From Acanthaster planci (taxonomy: Eukaryota > Echinodermata > Asteroidea > Valvatida > Acanthasteridae): a DNA stretch of 31,731 nt. Shown here in pieces: positions 1-14,000 of the stretch. The notes below the pieces were generated by a model. The model made no database searches, was not told the DNA's origin, and was given only the letters and a program-made list of their open reading frames with translations. Made by a program: the position numbers and the translations under genes. Numbering within the stretch: the first letter of the stretch is position 1; the number at the start of each line of letters is the position of its first letter. The stretch is from positions 738,086 to 769,816 of the forward strand of contig NW_019091397.1 of assembly GCF_001949145.1 (NCBI RefSeq), in the 5' to 3' direction.

Positions 1-184
1 TCGGTCAAAAAAACTGTGTGCTGTTTTTTCCCAGAGTTCAAATAAAACTCTTTCATGGAATATTGAATATGTTGTGTGCTTTACACGTAAAATTTGCATT
101 TAATTTTGCTGTTTAATGCCAATTGTCCACGTTTACCATCAATGAACTACATGTAGGCCTCTATATTGTATATGTTGTGCAAGG

Positions 185-336
185 TGTCGGTCTCGGTCGT
201 CTTGGTCTCGGTCTCGAACTGCAAAAGTCTCGGTCTTGAAGTTCTGGTCTCGGTCTTGAAAGAGCTTGTCTCAGTCTTGGTCTCAGTCTCGAATGCCTCG
301 GTCTCCGTCTCGGACATAAATGTCTCGACCACAACA
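185..336. repeat. Imperfect GTCTCGG/GTCTTG tandem tract
   Basis: A run of six- to seven-base units (GTCTCGG, GTCTTGG, GTCTCAG, GTCTCGA) with interruptions. Open frames exist on both strands, reading as Ser/Val repeats on plus and Thr-Glu repeats on minus, as expected of a short-period repeat. The right edge runs into CGACCACAACACTG, the reverse of the end motif of the dispersed CAGTGTTG family, so the tract may be an expanded interior of such an element. Confidence 0.8.
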
Positions 337-604
337 CTGGTGTGCGCTGCACTGCGACGAATGCCTTGACCAAGGCTATATATGACCATGGCTGTTTTCC
401 TTCCTCCATGATATGACCATGGGTTATAATGCTCTATTCCGAGGATCAGCTCCACTATATATTGGGACAAATAAGTCAATGATGTGATTGATAATCTACC
501 AGTTAGATGATGGCGATTTCTTCAGGCATTGTGTAATCTAATTTCTTATCAGTTTTATGACTGTATTGTTTTGTGCTCTTGGACACCTTTTAAACTTGTA
601 TGTG

Positions 605-759
605 AGACCTCTTTAAGGCCATTACAAGGCCCCCTAAACCATTTCAAGACAAACACGAGACTTCCAATCCCAATTTAAGCCACAACAGCAACGATGTCAA
701 TGATCAATTTGTCAACTGATCTTGTGACTGGTCATTTGATAGTCTTGAGTGCAACACTG
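605..759. repeat. Possible CAGTGTTG-family fragment
   Basis: The right end reads GAGTGCAACACTG, the reverse of CAGTGTTGCACTC. The reversed inner sequence (ATCA, GACCAGTCACAAGA) resembles the copies at 15519-15693 and 29331-29509. The left border is a guess. Confidence 0.3.
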
Positions 760-889
760 TTTTAGAATTGACACTAAGAAATTGAATGAATGTTGAGTAT
801 TATCTTGTTTGACTGGTGTTAATGCATGTAGCTCAATTGCTGACACATCTAACTTAATTTGTTTGCGCTGTTCCTTTTGTCTAATGCAG

Positions 890-2093
890 ATCTTGTAGAA
901 CTACAGTGCTACGTTGCCACCGATACATGTATCAAGAGTAGTGCCATTTGGGAGTGGTGTATTTTGAACTACACTGTAAGCAACATGTCCCTCAACATTG
1001 TCCACTTGCTGGGGAACAGCCAAGCTTTTGACATGAAGGAGCTTTTAAATTTCAGTATCGACTCAGCTTTGGAGTTACATAGCAGTCTAAGCAACAGCCT
1101 GACATTAGAGAATACACAGAGTGGAGTAGAGCTCACAGCCTGTCAACAGCAGCTGTCTGAAGTCATCCAGTTCTTACAGGAGTTGATTCGAGTCAATCCA
1201 GAATGCATCACTCCATCAAATCTCCTGCGGTTTTTGGAAAACGTGTGCTACACTGCCATACATGTACATCAGTCTTACTTGCGAGGTCAGAGGTCAGGCA
1301 GTGATGATATGTTGCAGTCAGTTTACAAACTCTTTGCTGCTATATTGCTGACCCCTTGCGAGTCAGGGTTCCAGGAATTGAAATTTAGAATCCAACAAGA
1401 GTGTTTGGAGGGCCTACGCCATTACATTGAGGAACAGCGGTTGTTGGTAACTCTCCCATCAGAAGAAAACGAGAAGGGCATCCAGTCATCGGTGCTTTCC
1501 ATGAGAGACATTTCAGGGATTTTAGATTATACTTTTAATACAGCTGAAGCTTGGAACACTGATCAACAACACACGCATGTACATGTGCATAGAGATGACT
1601 CTTGGCTTGAGGATTGCTTTAAATATCTTGTAGATGTCTTGGAGTTTAGTGAGGCAACTACGTGCTCACATGTCTCTGGCATCTTGCTTCCCAAGTTGCT
1701 TAACTTGTCCCAAGATAAACTTGACACAAATTTGTCCATAATCTGGGATAGACTTCTAAATATTCACAAAACATCAGCCAAAGTGAGGGCTGGACACACC
1801 TGTAATGTTTATATTACTCTGTGTGGTTTGTCAGAGTTGTACATTCCTCTAGTGTTATCATCCACCCCTGACCATTCATCTGTTCAGCATTCTTTCACCT
1901 TGCATGTAGAGGAGGCCTTTTGGAGAGTGATTCAGGCAGGCCTTGTTCACACAGACTCTCTCACTCGTAAGCAGGCATGTTTCTTGATGAAGCGAGCCAT
2001 TGAGAGTGCATCAGCAAACAATCTCAAGATTCCTGACTGTGCATCACCCTCACCAGTGAAGATCACACATCAAGAACAGTTGACAGAACCTTG
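890..2093 (+). CDS. TARBP1: TARBP1-like exon 1 of window (large internal exon)
   Basis: A 1,204-base internal exon and the largest in the window. The acceptor is TAATGCAG at 882-889 and the donor TTG|GTAAGTC at 2094. It enters in phase 1: an upstream G plus AT gives Asp, then LVELQCYVATD. The frame ends only at the TAA inside the donor. The product is a leucine-rich, mostly helical segment of about 400 residues with blocks such as QLSEVIQFLQELIRVNPE and EEAFWRVIQAGLVHTDSLTR, and then RKQACFLMKRAIE. It looks like the HEAT-like N-terminal half of TARBP1, where an 'FW..I..GL.H.D.L.RK....LKRA' pattern precedes the next exon. It leaves in phase 2, splitting a Trp codon. Confidence 0.85.
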
Positions 2094-5000
2094 GTAAGTC
2101 TAGGCATGCTAGAGTGTGAAGGAAAAGGAAGAATTATGACGATTTTGATGCATGTTTTTCATCACAGTTGCAGAAAAACTACTGTTGACATTAATATATT
2201 AAACTGCATTTCAAAGTTTTGTTTGAGCATGTTTGTCCACATGACATTGCAGTTGTTATAGCACATCTTGTTTTTCTGAAACTATCTGTTATCAGTTATT
2301 AAGCATTAAAATATGTACATGTACGTGTAAGACCAGCTGGACTTTGGATGCTGATAATGACCTCAGCCTTCAGCTTTGAGATTTGCCAAATTCTTCAAAA
2401 AGCTATTTATAAATAGGAATAAATGCATGTACATGGACCGTTTGTGGGAATAAAATTTCTTGAAGCTCCGACCATCAGCTTCCGAAAGCCAGCCAGTTTT
2501 AAACATACTTGTAACTGTTTGTGTAATTCAGCAAAATCTCCAGAACTTCAATGCTTTGCTATTTTGTGTACTTTTTAAATATGTTCACAAACCGCTGTCA
2601 AATGACTCATTTACCTCCTACACAATCAGATGATTGAAATGACATCAACCACACCAAAATGGCTGTCTTTGTCATTGGGGATCGAGGGGGTTGTTTTTGA
2701 CATGGAGAAAAAAAAAACAGTTCGAAAGTTTCAACTCCTGAAAATTGTATTTCTCAATAACAACAAAAACAACCCTTTTTCATGGGTATACATTCGTACA
2801 CAATTGATTCAGACTGAAAATCAAATCACTTTCATAATTTGGGTATTTTATTTTTCAACCAGGAGGTACATGCACATGTACACGAAGCAGCTGTGGTGCA
2901 TGTACGCACTCCTGGGTCTCATCAACTGTTCAGGCTTGGTCAAGAAGTTTACACTTACTTTCCATTTTTAGGACGTTACAATTCACTTCAAAGTGCTTTG
3001 TATAGGTACATGTAATGATTTTCCTCACCCAGTTCTGTGGGCTTCACTTCCCAGAGAAAGATTAGCTTCTTTGATGTACAGTACCGAAGTGTTGACATCA
3101 CACATGTCCATTATTGTTCAGGACCAGTTTTGTTACTGGCTGGGGTTTTATCAACCTCTTAAGACTGGCAACATGATGGACTGTCCACCATTAGGAATGT
3201 AGAAACTGTCTTAGCAATAATGAATTGTTTATGTTCCAGGGACAGGTGTTGTAGCAAATATCGCTCAGTGACATTGTTGTAGAGTGGAAAAAAGTGACAG
3301 TGTGGTGAAAAGAAATGTACATGCACCAATACACTGTACAGGAGTATCTTGAGCTGCCAAGGGTCAGCATTTATGAAGTCCAACTTTGCCAAGACTGTGG
3401 TTGAGGTGTCTTGTCGTTTCAAGAAGTTGGTATTTTCTGCTAAAAATAATACTTGGCATTTGACAGGTTTGTTCAGGAGTAATATTATCATCCATGCCAT
3501 TCGCAACTTGTTGATTTTTGAACTCCATATGCAGTATACACAATGCAAGAGAGAAAAAGGTCTGTTTAGTATATAGAGTAGCAAAATCTAATCAAAAAAG
3601 TGTGTAAAATTAGGTTTCAGCTGGATTATCACATACATGTACATGTATCCCTAGCTTTGGTGGAGAGAATTGATTTCAACAAAGTTTTCAAACATGACCT
3701 AAATTGAATCCAAATTATTGATAACATTCAGAATATGACTCTTGCATTGTGTTCCTAGGAGCAGTTCATTGGAAGGTGCTTACTTGTTTTGGTGGTCATG
3801 TGAATCACAGAAGAAGCTTTTAGCAATGTGGGCAGATTTCTTTCTGATGTATGAGACACTGGATGAAGTTCAGGTAAAGCAGCTGGATTGCTACAGTCAA
3901 TTATGTTAATATTGCAAAACTTTGGATGGGACTACATTTACATGTAGGTGCATGCAATTTACTGTGTAAAATTTGCAGATTAAATTTACCGAAATGTGTT
4001 TGAAGTCTTTCTAAAGAAAAGAAATTATATAATCTCGTGGTGATTGTATGAACCCTCATTGCCGGCATTTTCTATGGTGCTTTCAAACCGAAACAGGCAT
4101 TGTATGTTGGAATGTACACTGTACATAGTACAAGTCTGTAAAGCTTTAACAAAGATTTGGTATGTATAGTACAATACCACTATAATGATCAAGACGGAGT
4201 CCACAGAAATGTTCAGTATTAAGCAATTTTTGTCAGCAATGCACCTGTTCCTGGCTTTGACCCATTGAAACGTGGTGGTTTTGTCAGGCAAGCATTGTTT
4301 AAAAGGATTGAAACTAGGAAATTATTTATGGTAGATATCTGCGAGTTAATCAGTCACAAAAGCTAATCTATCTATGTGCATTCATTTCTGTTTCGATTTT
4401 TTTTTAAGGTTTTACATGTATACATAATAATAGCACCCCCAGTCCCCAACCACACAGAATCAGACAGTAGTAAAGTGTTTAATTCTGTGGGGATAGGTCT
4501 GGTAGGCCCATAACAGCTGGCATTTGCATTGGGTTTGGCATACCTCAGAAAAATAAAGTCCAACAGCCTCTGTGCACAAAATCCCATATGGATGTTTAAC
4601 TTTGTGTGAATGGAGAAGGTTAGGGCCAGCAACCGTTGGGGTGTTAGGGTTAATGGGAGCACGTGCTCAGTGATTGTTTTGAATTACCTTTGAATAAAGT
4701 CAAGAATTTTACGCTTTGCGGAAAATCTGCAAAAATCACCAATTTGGGGTAGAAAGCGGAAAACGCAATTCTCGGTAAAAAAAAAAATAAAACAAATACA
4801 TATTTTTGATCGTTTCTGTACAATTAATCAAATAAGAACCCAAATTAGGAATGACAACTCATTTTCACTGTTTAACTTACTTTGAAAGTAACAGTTGGTA
4901 GCGTTTCCCCTCCTGTTTTTCCTTTGGGATATTGCAGAATTTGGTATTGATTTCCTCCGGCTCCGTACCGCGGAGATCACACGGGTGCCCGTTCCTTCAT

Positions 5001-8000
5001 AGGGCCCAGACGTCTCACGGCTTATCAATAAATCAAAACGGACAGGGACCAGTCCAAGATCACCATATCATGGTGCCCATGTAGGCCCTACATGTATCAT
5101 TATGCCAAACATACATGTACCTGTAGATGTATGGTAAGGTGTGTAGGATAATGCCTTATCAACTACATGTAATAGCGCCCTCTGTTGACCATATTGTGAG
5201 TACATGGAAATATGCCATTAAGGCTGTCATCTTGAATAAAGCACTTATACATGAATGACCATCTCCACAATCTCTGTCGATAAAACCCAATATTACAAGG
5301 TGCATGTAGGCCCTACATGTATCATTATGCCAAATATACCTGTAGCCTAGGTGTATGGTAAATGTAGGCCTACAGTGCATACATGTATGTACAGTCATAT
5401 ACAGTTTTTGTACACAAAATTTAGAAAGCCGAAGAAAGCAGAATTTGACTTTCAGAAAGCAGAAAATTCTTGATTCTTTACCTTTGAATGACCTTTGTTT
5501 GCATTTCAGGTTCATGTTGTAACACCAGTGATGTTGAAAATGAGTTCTTTAATACAAGCTGCGTCCACTCCACATTTGGGTATGGGTCAGTCTTCAAAGC
5601 TTAATTTACTGTCTTATACAGTATACAAAGCAAGCATCATGTTTATTTGTCTGTTTGTACAAAACAATTGCAGCTTCATGTGTGGCAGGTACATGTATAT
5701 GTATGTGTACAAACAGTGATTTGGACTCTCTGATTGGTGTATTCCTCCAGATGGCAGACCTCTGTTGCATTCCTCATGGCTCACAGTTCTGTTCTCCCGC
5801 TGGTTTGTGCATGAAACCAAAACTATATCACAGTGGGGTCTTGTGGAATACCTAGGGCTCAACATTACATCCTGTCCTATATTGCAAGAAGGTGGAACAG
5901 AGGTACAGTATACTGTGAGGATTCTGTGTTTCTATGTACATGTAGACTGTCCAGTTCAGTGTCATGCCTGGCAAATTTAGTTTTTATTATCCAAGTCCTC
6001 ATGTACGTCTGTGTCAGATATTTTAAGCATAATGGTTTGTTATAGTGATGCAACATACATGTATTGTCTCCAAGTTGTAACGGGAAGTTGCTGCTTATGC
6101 ACAATCTCTGCGTCACTTGACAAGGTAGAAGATTTTAAGATGTTTGCCACCATCAGATATGACTTGCCAGGGTGACATGCTTTGAATAACAGAAAAACAT
6201 TAACTGTTCATCATAAATGGGACTGCTGACGAATTCCATTCGTTGTACATTGCCTATGCATACATGAGTAATTTGACAAATCCACACTTACACGTAGAAG
6301 ATTGTCTCAGTGACCATGTTACATAATCACCAGATGCTTGGGAAACAGTTTACATGTAAGCCAGAGACTGTAATTTTGTGCAAAGAATGGGCACAGCTTA
6401 ATCTCACTGATTGTCTGCATGAATATTCAGTCTCTCTTCCATTCTCCTTGACTGAATATTATCAAATCTTGATGAATTACAAGGACTTCACCCAGTAGCC
6501 TCCATATCCCATGAAGTACTGTATAATAACCTTTCAGTTTACAATTTCGTAAAAATGGTGAGAGTGTGCTAATTACTGCTTCTTTATGAATCCTTTCAGT
6601 TCTTTTTCAGTAGTGTTCTGCCTGTGCTGAATGATAGCAGCCTGTATGTCAACAAGACCCAAGGTGACCATTCTCGGCCTCTTGTTGCAGAGGCATTCAC
6701 ACAGTTCATGCAGACATGTGTCAAGATTCTCACAGCACAACAATGTGCAGGTAATAGTCAATTCAACAGTTGACTGATCCTTGGTTTTGTTGTAAAACTA
6801 ATATATTTGGTTGAATGGATGTCACACCCGCAGGCATCCGGAAATATTAAAAAACCATACATACATGTAGTAAGGTGATGTTTGTGGACTAGCATTATCA
6901 GAACTATCACCATAATACAATGTACAGGTCATTTGAATTGTTACACTTACCACTGGCTGGGACCATTAAAACTAACGTTTCAGACTTTGTGCGTAAACCA
7001 AAATAAAGTAGCTTTGTTTGAACCCTGTTGAAATATGTTGTGCAGTTTGTAATTCCCTGGGCACCAAATCTCAAGTAATTAGGCTGTACATTTCTAGATT
7101 TTAAAGGTCCTGAGGGATAACTCTGAAGCCTTTGTTTGCACTATTTTGCCTGATTTTCTTGCAAGGAGATCAAGGTAAACACACTTGTATTGGACCAGAT
7201 TTAAATAAAATGAGAAGAGATGAAAAAGTTTGTTTACTGCTGCCTCATTTGGTTTGCTGGTAGATTTCTTGCGGGAGTTGGTTGCAGCTGTTTGTCGTCA
7301 GTCCTGGACCCCTGTCAGTCTGACATTTGTCGTAGATGCCTTGACAAACCTCCCAGAATGCAGTGCATGGGGACCAACTGAACTGCAGCTACTGAGGTAG
7401 GGACAATTGCCAGGTGTAAAAATTGTGTTCCTTTGACTGTTAAAAAAGAGAACTTTGTGACAGTAACAGATTGTTCTGCACATTGAAGCTTATGTTAATG
7501 TGTGTATTCAAACATACATATAAATGGAACATTTTGATTGGAAAATTCAGTAGCAGCACTGATACCAAAATAAACTCTAGAGAAGAAATTCCAAGCTAAC
7601 TCAGTACTCTGTTTTACTTACTTTACTTATTAAATGTGTGATCACACACGTTAACCTAGACAATAAAATCACACAGGATTGAAAGCAAACATTCATTAAT
7701 TTTGTTCCTTCCAACACTTATGACCAGCCTTGTAGACAGGTTAGAAAGAGCTTGAAAATATCTGTTTAACAACGGCCTTATTTCATGCTGATAAAATTTT
7801 GGTTTGTTACAGAGAAATGCAGTTTTCCTGTGTCAACATGCTGTCTGTCAGTTATCGCCGTGTAGTGCAGTGTTTAATGCTGCAAGCTGTGCTGAGGCTA
7901 CTAGACAAAGACAGAACCTCTCTACAGCAGCTCTCTGTCCTCTTGACAGTCTTCAGTAAATGCCTGTGCAGAGGTAGTCCTTTATGGACACAGGTACAAA

Positions 8001-11000
8001 TAACAGGGAGGGTCTCAAGCAGAAAAAGGGGGAAGCTAAGAAGGGTGATTAGTTGCCCTATCTACAGAAATATTTCATGATTTGGTCTCAGATTTTCAGT
8101 TAGACTTCAATTCAAGTATTTGTTTAACTTGACCTGTCCATCATATCCTGAAAATGGTGAAAAATTTTGCTGATATTGATAAAAATCACCAATTTTCCAT
8201 ACTTTTAGAATGATGAGAGTTCAGACTGTAACCACAGCTTCATAATGGTTCAGCTGTGGGGATCTACATGTAGGTTCTGTCCAAATGCAAATGCAAACTA
8301 CTCTTCTCTGTCAGATTTTCATTTGTGACCATTTTTCTTGCGATAGCAAGTTTCAGTTTGTGTTCGCATGAGGTGGCAAACTGATTCCGGTATCTAGATG
8401 TCTATCAACACTGTACTAACTTCATTCACAAGCTGATTTGCTGGAAAAGTTTAATTCAACTCAGTGCACTCTAGTTGACTGAATTGTCCTGTCCTTTAAT
8501 GACAAGGTGAAACACATTGTTAATCCAATTTGTCTAATCTTGGACTGTCTAGTGAAATATTAAATACGAGTAAGTCACATTGAGATGTTTAAAGTGCAAT
8601 CTGCTGATTTTGGAATTGTTTGAAGTCATAAACTCATCTGGTGGTTGGGATCACTAAAGTTTTACTTTTCGATCTTATACATCAATATGAAATGATACTC
8701 ATCTGCAAGAGTTTCAGTCCTGGATGATTTTAATTTTTTAAATTTAATCATTGTCAGTAATATAAAAAGTGCCATCAGGATGCAAATCGATACGTATTTT
8801 CCGAACAAAATGTGAAATCTTGTATTTCAAGGGAGAAAAATTTATTCAACCTGGGCAGTATACCTTTCACATAGTCCAAATAAGAATGAATGTTAACAAA
8901 AGTAAGAGTGATTTGGTCATACAGGATATAAACCAAAGAAATAGTGCAAAATAAAGTTTTTAAAGAGTCACAGTAGCACTGAAAATTATCAATGTGTACC
9001 CAAACAGGTGCTGGTTGGATCCAACTATTTCCAGATACTTTTTTTTTGTTAGGTGTGTGAGTGGATTACAGCTAGTCGGGATACCCAGCTTTTTGGTTCA
9101 AATGGTGATATGGTGGCTGCTGTATGCTCCGAAGTAACTACCTTATTGACCTTCGACCCGTCTGCATTGTCAAATGCTTCCATAGATCTGAGTGATATTG
9201 GAGAGCCTTCCAGAGTAGCGTGTCTGGTACTTCTTGTAGTAGATGCTAAACACATAAGCAGAGAAAGGTGAGTTTATCAGGCCTATGTTTAGCAGTGTGC
9301 ATATTGACCATTGATGCCTGGAACCGGCTTCAAATTGTAGGGCCTGGCACCTGTAATATCTTACACATTCCATTAACTTCGCTGATGAATTCCATTAACT
9401 TCGCTGATGGTAGAAAAAAGATTTTAAAGTTTGGGGGAAGGAGAGTATGTTTAAATGAAATCCATATTGTAAGAAATGTCAAAAGAGGTTGCATGTGAAT
9501 GTGCAAAAAATAATGATCCAGCACAGTGGTTTAAAACCTTACCTAACCCAGACATCAGTAAATACTATCAAATTAATTTCACTCACATCAATTTAAACAA
9601 TTGAGTAAGTCTTCAGAACTTATTAAGAGTCCTCATGGATTTTCAATTTGGCTACAGAAAAACATTTTTGCAATGGATGCATTGGCAAAAGCGCACTATT
9701 ATTGATCTCCATAAATGAAGGTGCCCTCTATTGACAGTTATTTCTGGAAAGAGCATGCAGCAACCTGTGGCTATCGCAGTTTTTAAAAATTTCTGCGATC
9801 ATTTTAAAGAGATGATTGTCTCAGTTTGGAAGTGAGATCATTATGCATTTGCATTTCATTGCAACATAACAGGAAAGGAAGGGGGAAATTTCACTTTCAC
9901 TTAATGTTCTTTGAATTTATTGAATTTTTAAATAAAATGACAATGATTTTTTTCTTTATTTGAGAGTTATTATTTCAATAAAGTAAATTCCTCACTTGGT
10001 CTGGGTCCCTCTTTCACTAAGCATTGTAGTGATTTCATAGTACGAAGCAATCTTAAAAATTGAACAAGTTGCTTTTTCCAAGTGACCTGTCTTTCCCATT
10101 CAAACATGTTTTTTCAATTCTTCCTAAAGAAGCAGTATTCGTTGGGTCACTGTTCCCTCAGTGCGTTCTGAACCTGCAAGGTCAGGGTATGGCATTATGT
10201 ATGTATTTTGCTGGTGAATGAAATTGGCCGCTTTTGTTCAACACATGATTTTCCTTTCAGTTTTTTTTTTCAACTATCTTCCAGTTCAAGTTGAAATAGA
10301 CCATGTTTCGGTTTGAGAAACTCTTATCTATTCCAGGCCATGACACAACACCGAGCAAGTAGAAATGTCATCGTTTGGCTCGTTTACATGACAACTACAT
10401 GTAGTGCAAAAATATCTCTTCACCCTCTAGCGTCCGTCAGGATCAACAATTGACATTGCCCCTGACAAAAAGCTACATTTCTGTCAACAACTTTTCAGTT
10501 TAAAATCCACCTAAGCTGTATTATTATAACCCTCAAATTACGACTGACCTTCGCACACAAAGTCCACACAATTACAACGAAGTTGATGGCATTCGAGCGA
10601 ATGCGATGACACAGAGCGCTGGGCCCAACGTCATCAGCAGCAACCACATTCAGTATACTCTACATATGTCAACAATAGAGGGTACTGTTCATTGTGCTCC
10701 AAAAAGGTTAATTCTTGGGTGACAGCGGCTCAGAAAATTGATTTTTTTGGCACAATGATGAATTGCGCCACTTTTCCACTTGATTGTATTTATTTATATA
10801 TGTATATTATTCAGGCGGTTTATGGCCGATTGTAAAAATGCATCAACAAACAAATGTTGATGTGAATTTTTCTTGTTTGGTACTTTTCATAGTTTACTGT
10901 AAAAAGTAAACGCAAATTTCTGCACTCTTCAATATTTTTTGAATGCAAATTTAGGCCTGTATCAGCTGAAAGAGTGTCTAACAAGCTACAAAAATGATGA

Positions 11001-14000
11001 AAAGGTTCTCTATCAAGAAAGAATTTTGGTTTTGAAAAGCAGGGTTTTTGTTGGCATTTTTTTCAACAAAAATAGCTAAGGTGCATACTTAAGTGGAGTA
11101 TACGGTAAAACTATTGAAAAAACAAACTAGTTTTTGATGAATATCATCTCATTAGATACTACTTAATTGATTAAAAGCATGATGTCGAGGGAAACAATAT
11201 GAAATGTCCGGGTCTTAAACCACAGTGACAAGGTCTTATATTCTTTCACTATAGGCCTACTGGCATGATGTGTAGATTACCGTGCTTTACTTATCACACT
11301 TGTGAGCCTGTATGTCAAATTGAAAGTTGGTTTGGTGATTCGCATGCTGTCATTTATCGATGATTGTACTTACGGTTTCCTGTTCAGGGACATTTTCTGT
11401 GAGACGCAGTTTTTAGATCTGGTTTTATCTTATTTTGAATTTTATTTTTATATACAATTTCCACCTTTTCCATTTATAAATGTGTTTGTATGCTTGTCCC
11501 ATTTTGGTGTGTGCAGTCAGTTCCCACCATAACTTTAGGACTTAACAAATCAACTTGAAATTTGACAGGTGAGTCGGTCTGGGTGTCTTCCAGATGTGAG
11601 CTGATTGTAAACCTATGTGTTTTTTTGTAATTAAATGTTCCTCTCCCGTAGCATGTACATGTAGGATGAAATGGATTGTGAAAACCTGGATTTCTCATCT
11701 TGTGACATTCTATGCCTCTGTAACTGTAGAGTAAATAAAAGTTTTTCATGACAGTGAATTGGGTGGGATACAAAATCAGGGACAATACCCATTGAAGAAA
11801 ATCTGGCATCTGTATTGCTTTCTGGTGAATTGAGTAAGTGACTTGAACACGGTTGTGTCTGACATGACTGCTGTCACATAGAAATCCTTGCTTTGGAAAG
11901 ACCACTTTCTTCCTGGGTATTATAGCAAAATAAGTTCAAACTAGTTTCAGCAAAAACTACATGTATAGTTTATTTCAACAGCAGATTAATACGTACGCAT
12001 TGCATATTTGCTTTTGTTGAATAATCCAATCTACCCAACTGTTAACAGAAAAATGTCTGAACCTCCCCAGAATGAATCAATTTGTCTGAATTTCAGGACT
12101 GTCTCACAGCACCCCTCTAAGCTTTTCATATTTTTAATCTACAGGTCTTCACGTACAAATAATGGGTCTCACCTACACGCCATCTTAGCACCACTGGTCT
12201 CTGTCTTAGCTAGTATTGGCAGTCACATCTATCTACCAGTCATTAAGGCTGACACAGCTCTTCAGCTGCTTCATAGTATATTGCTACATCTTCATCACCC
12301 AAGCACCAGTGGTGGCTCACCTGACACTGGTAAAGGTGACCAGTGTTGTAGTGGATTCCATCACAAGACCAGACACATGACCGGACACAAGACCATGCAC
12401 AAGACTAGTACACTGCAGGCGACCTTTTCACAATTAACCATTTTCTTTTCTTTGGTTGTTGTGACTGCAGTTGTGCAAGCTTAANNNNNNNNNNNNNNNN
12501 NNNNNNNNNNNNNNNNNNNNNNNNNNNNNNNNNNNNNNNNNNNNNNNNNNNNNNNNNNNNNNNNNNNNNNNNNNNNNNNNNNNNNNNNNNNNNNNNNNNN
12601 NNNNNNNNNNNNNNNNNNNNNNNNNNNNNNNNNNNNNNNNNNNNNNNNNNNNNNNNNNNNNNNNNNNNNNNNNNNNNNNNNNNNNNNNNNNNNNNNNNNN
12701 NNNNNNNNNNNNNNNNNNNNNNNNNNNNNNNNNNNNNNNNNNNNNNNNNNNNNNNNNNNNNNNNNNNNNNNNNNNNNNNNNNNNNNNNNNNNNNNNNNNN
12801 NNNNNNNNNNNNNNNNNNCTCCGTGCGGCTATAAACGACTGTTAAATGGAATGATGAATTGTTGAAGAATTTTGAAAATGGAAAAAATGATAGTCATGCC
12901 GGCCCAGCATTCTCAGCGTTGAAAAATGCCCCGGTCCGAAGTGGTTAAGTTATTCTTGTTCATTGGATTAGAATCAGAAGAATGTAAAGGACAGTTTGGA
13001 GTAGTAAGATGCTTGACATGTTGTTGCAGGTGTCTAAAGGAGAACTACTATTTTTGACATTTAGCTGCTTAATGTGGCCGCTGTATCTTGTTCAGTCTCT
13101 TTAGATAAGTGTATCAGTTCTTTTCATTTTAAACTAATCTTTGAAGCTGCAAAAATATGCCAAACCTAACTTCACATACCTAAGAAATTGACTTGACCAT
13201 GACAAGCTTCCATAGTGAGAGCGGCATTAACCTTGGTTTTCTCATTTTTATAATGTGCTTTTAAGTGAAATTATTCAAGATTGTGTGATATAATATTTAA
13301 GTAACCTGTTTTATTTTTTGTCAAAGCAAACTTTAAAACAATTTTGTTGTCTTTCTTGATTTTCCCCCAGATCAAGTACAGCATGAAATGTTCACCTTGC
13401 TGTTCCCATGTTTGGAGGAAATTTTTTCCTTCATTACCAGACGGCTTCAGTCATCTGACATAGCAGAGGTAAATATGAAGTGTTTAAACCATAATGTTTC
13501 CCCTTGAAGTAACCATGGAGTGTACATCAGTCACACATTTATTGACAACTACACCTTTGTAATGTTCATATTAAACTAAGTTATTATGAACGTGGCTTAT
13601 ATAGGGCACTTCCATTTATTTAGTCAGCAGATACCAGCAGGGTCTCACTGTACCTCAGTGTTCTGGAGTCTATCCATACCTTCTTAGAGAGAAGCTCAGT
13701 GTCTGCCCTCATGGGAAATGTTCTCATCAGTGGACAGGCAAGACTGATAGAGTGTTGCAAGCTTCTTGTGATTCAAAGCACAGAGGGTAGAGAGGTAAGA
13801 TGTCATTGATCTAGCTATGGTGTATTTGGTAGTCTGTTGAGAAGTGTAACCCCCTCAACAGATTGTTTTGGTTGTAGAGTCTAAAAGCTTTCTGGCCAAA
13901 GTCAAGATGGGCATACAACGACTGAGAGAATTTTTCTCCTTTTTATCATGAATACCATGAGTTCATTTTATTAGCACAGTCACATGGACATTCCCGTATG

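Larger units (their letters stand above)
1..889 (+). other. Upstream intron (3' part)
   Basis: Non-coding sequence before the first visible exon. It contains the GTCTCGG tract (185-336) and a possible fragment of the CAGTGTTG repeat family ending near 759. It ends with a pyrimidine-rich stretch and TAATGCAG at 882-889, a good acceptor. The ATG at 859 lies before this acceptor and is not taken as the start. The preceding exon must be outside the window and must end with one base of a split codon. Confidence 0.7.
3874..5509 (+). other. Intron 2
   Basis: A 1,636-base intron holding a family-2 TTAA element (4428-4653), a direct-repeat pair (5079-5138 and 5303-5361), an oligo-A stretch near 4779-4790, and a CTCF-like word at 5173-5191. 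No coding sequence was recognised. Confidence 0.7.

Noticed and set aside
147-479. Minus-strand frame rich in Thr-Glu repeats
   Set aside because: It is the translation of the GTCTCGG repeat tract and not an independent gene.
859-889. ATG at 859 as the start of the 412-codon protein
   Set aside because: A good splice acceptor (pyrimidine run plus TAATGCAG) lies at 889 and the family match begins after it. The ATG lies in the intron.
2630-3202. Frames at 2630-2971 and 2993-3202 as extra exons
   Set aside because: Exons 1 and 2 already join in phase, split a Trp codon and match the family continuously.
3159-3584. 141-codon minus-strand frame in intron 1
   Set aside because: No recognisable motif, no splice context, and it lies opposite intronic sequence of the gene.
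6611-6750. Alternative acceptor TTTTTCAG at 6610 for exon 5
   Set aside because: It would break the frame from exon 4, while 6600 keeps it.
11474-11905. 143-codon minus-strand frame in intron 8
   Set aside because: Composition is unremarkable, no domain was recognised, and no promoter or splice signals support it.
12471-12845. 124-codon frame across the gap
   Set aside because: Consists almost entirely of undetermined bases.
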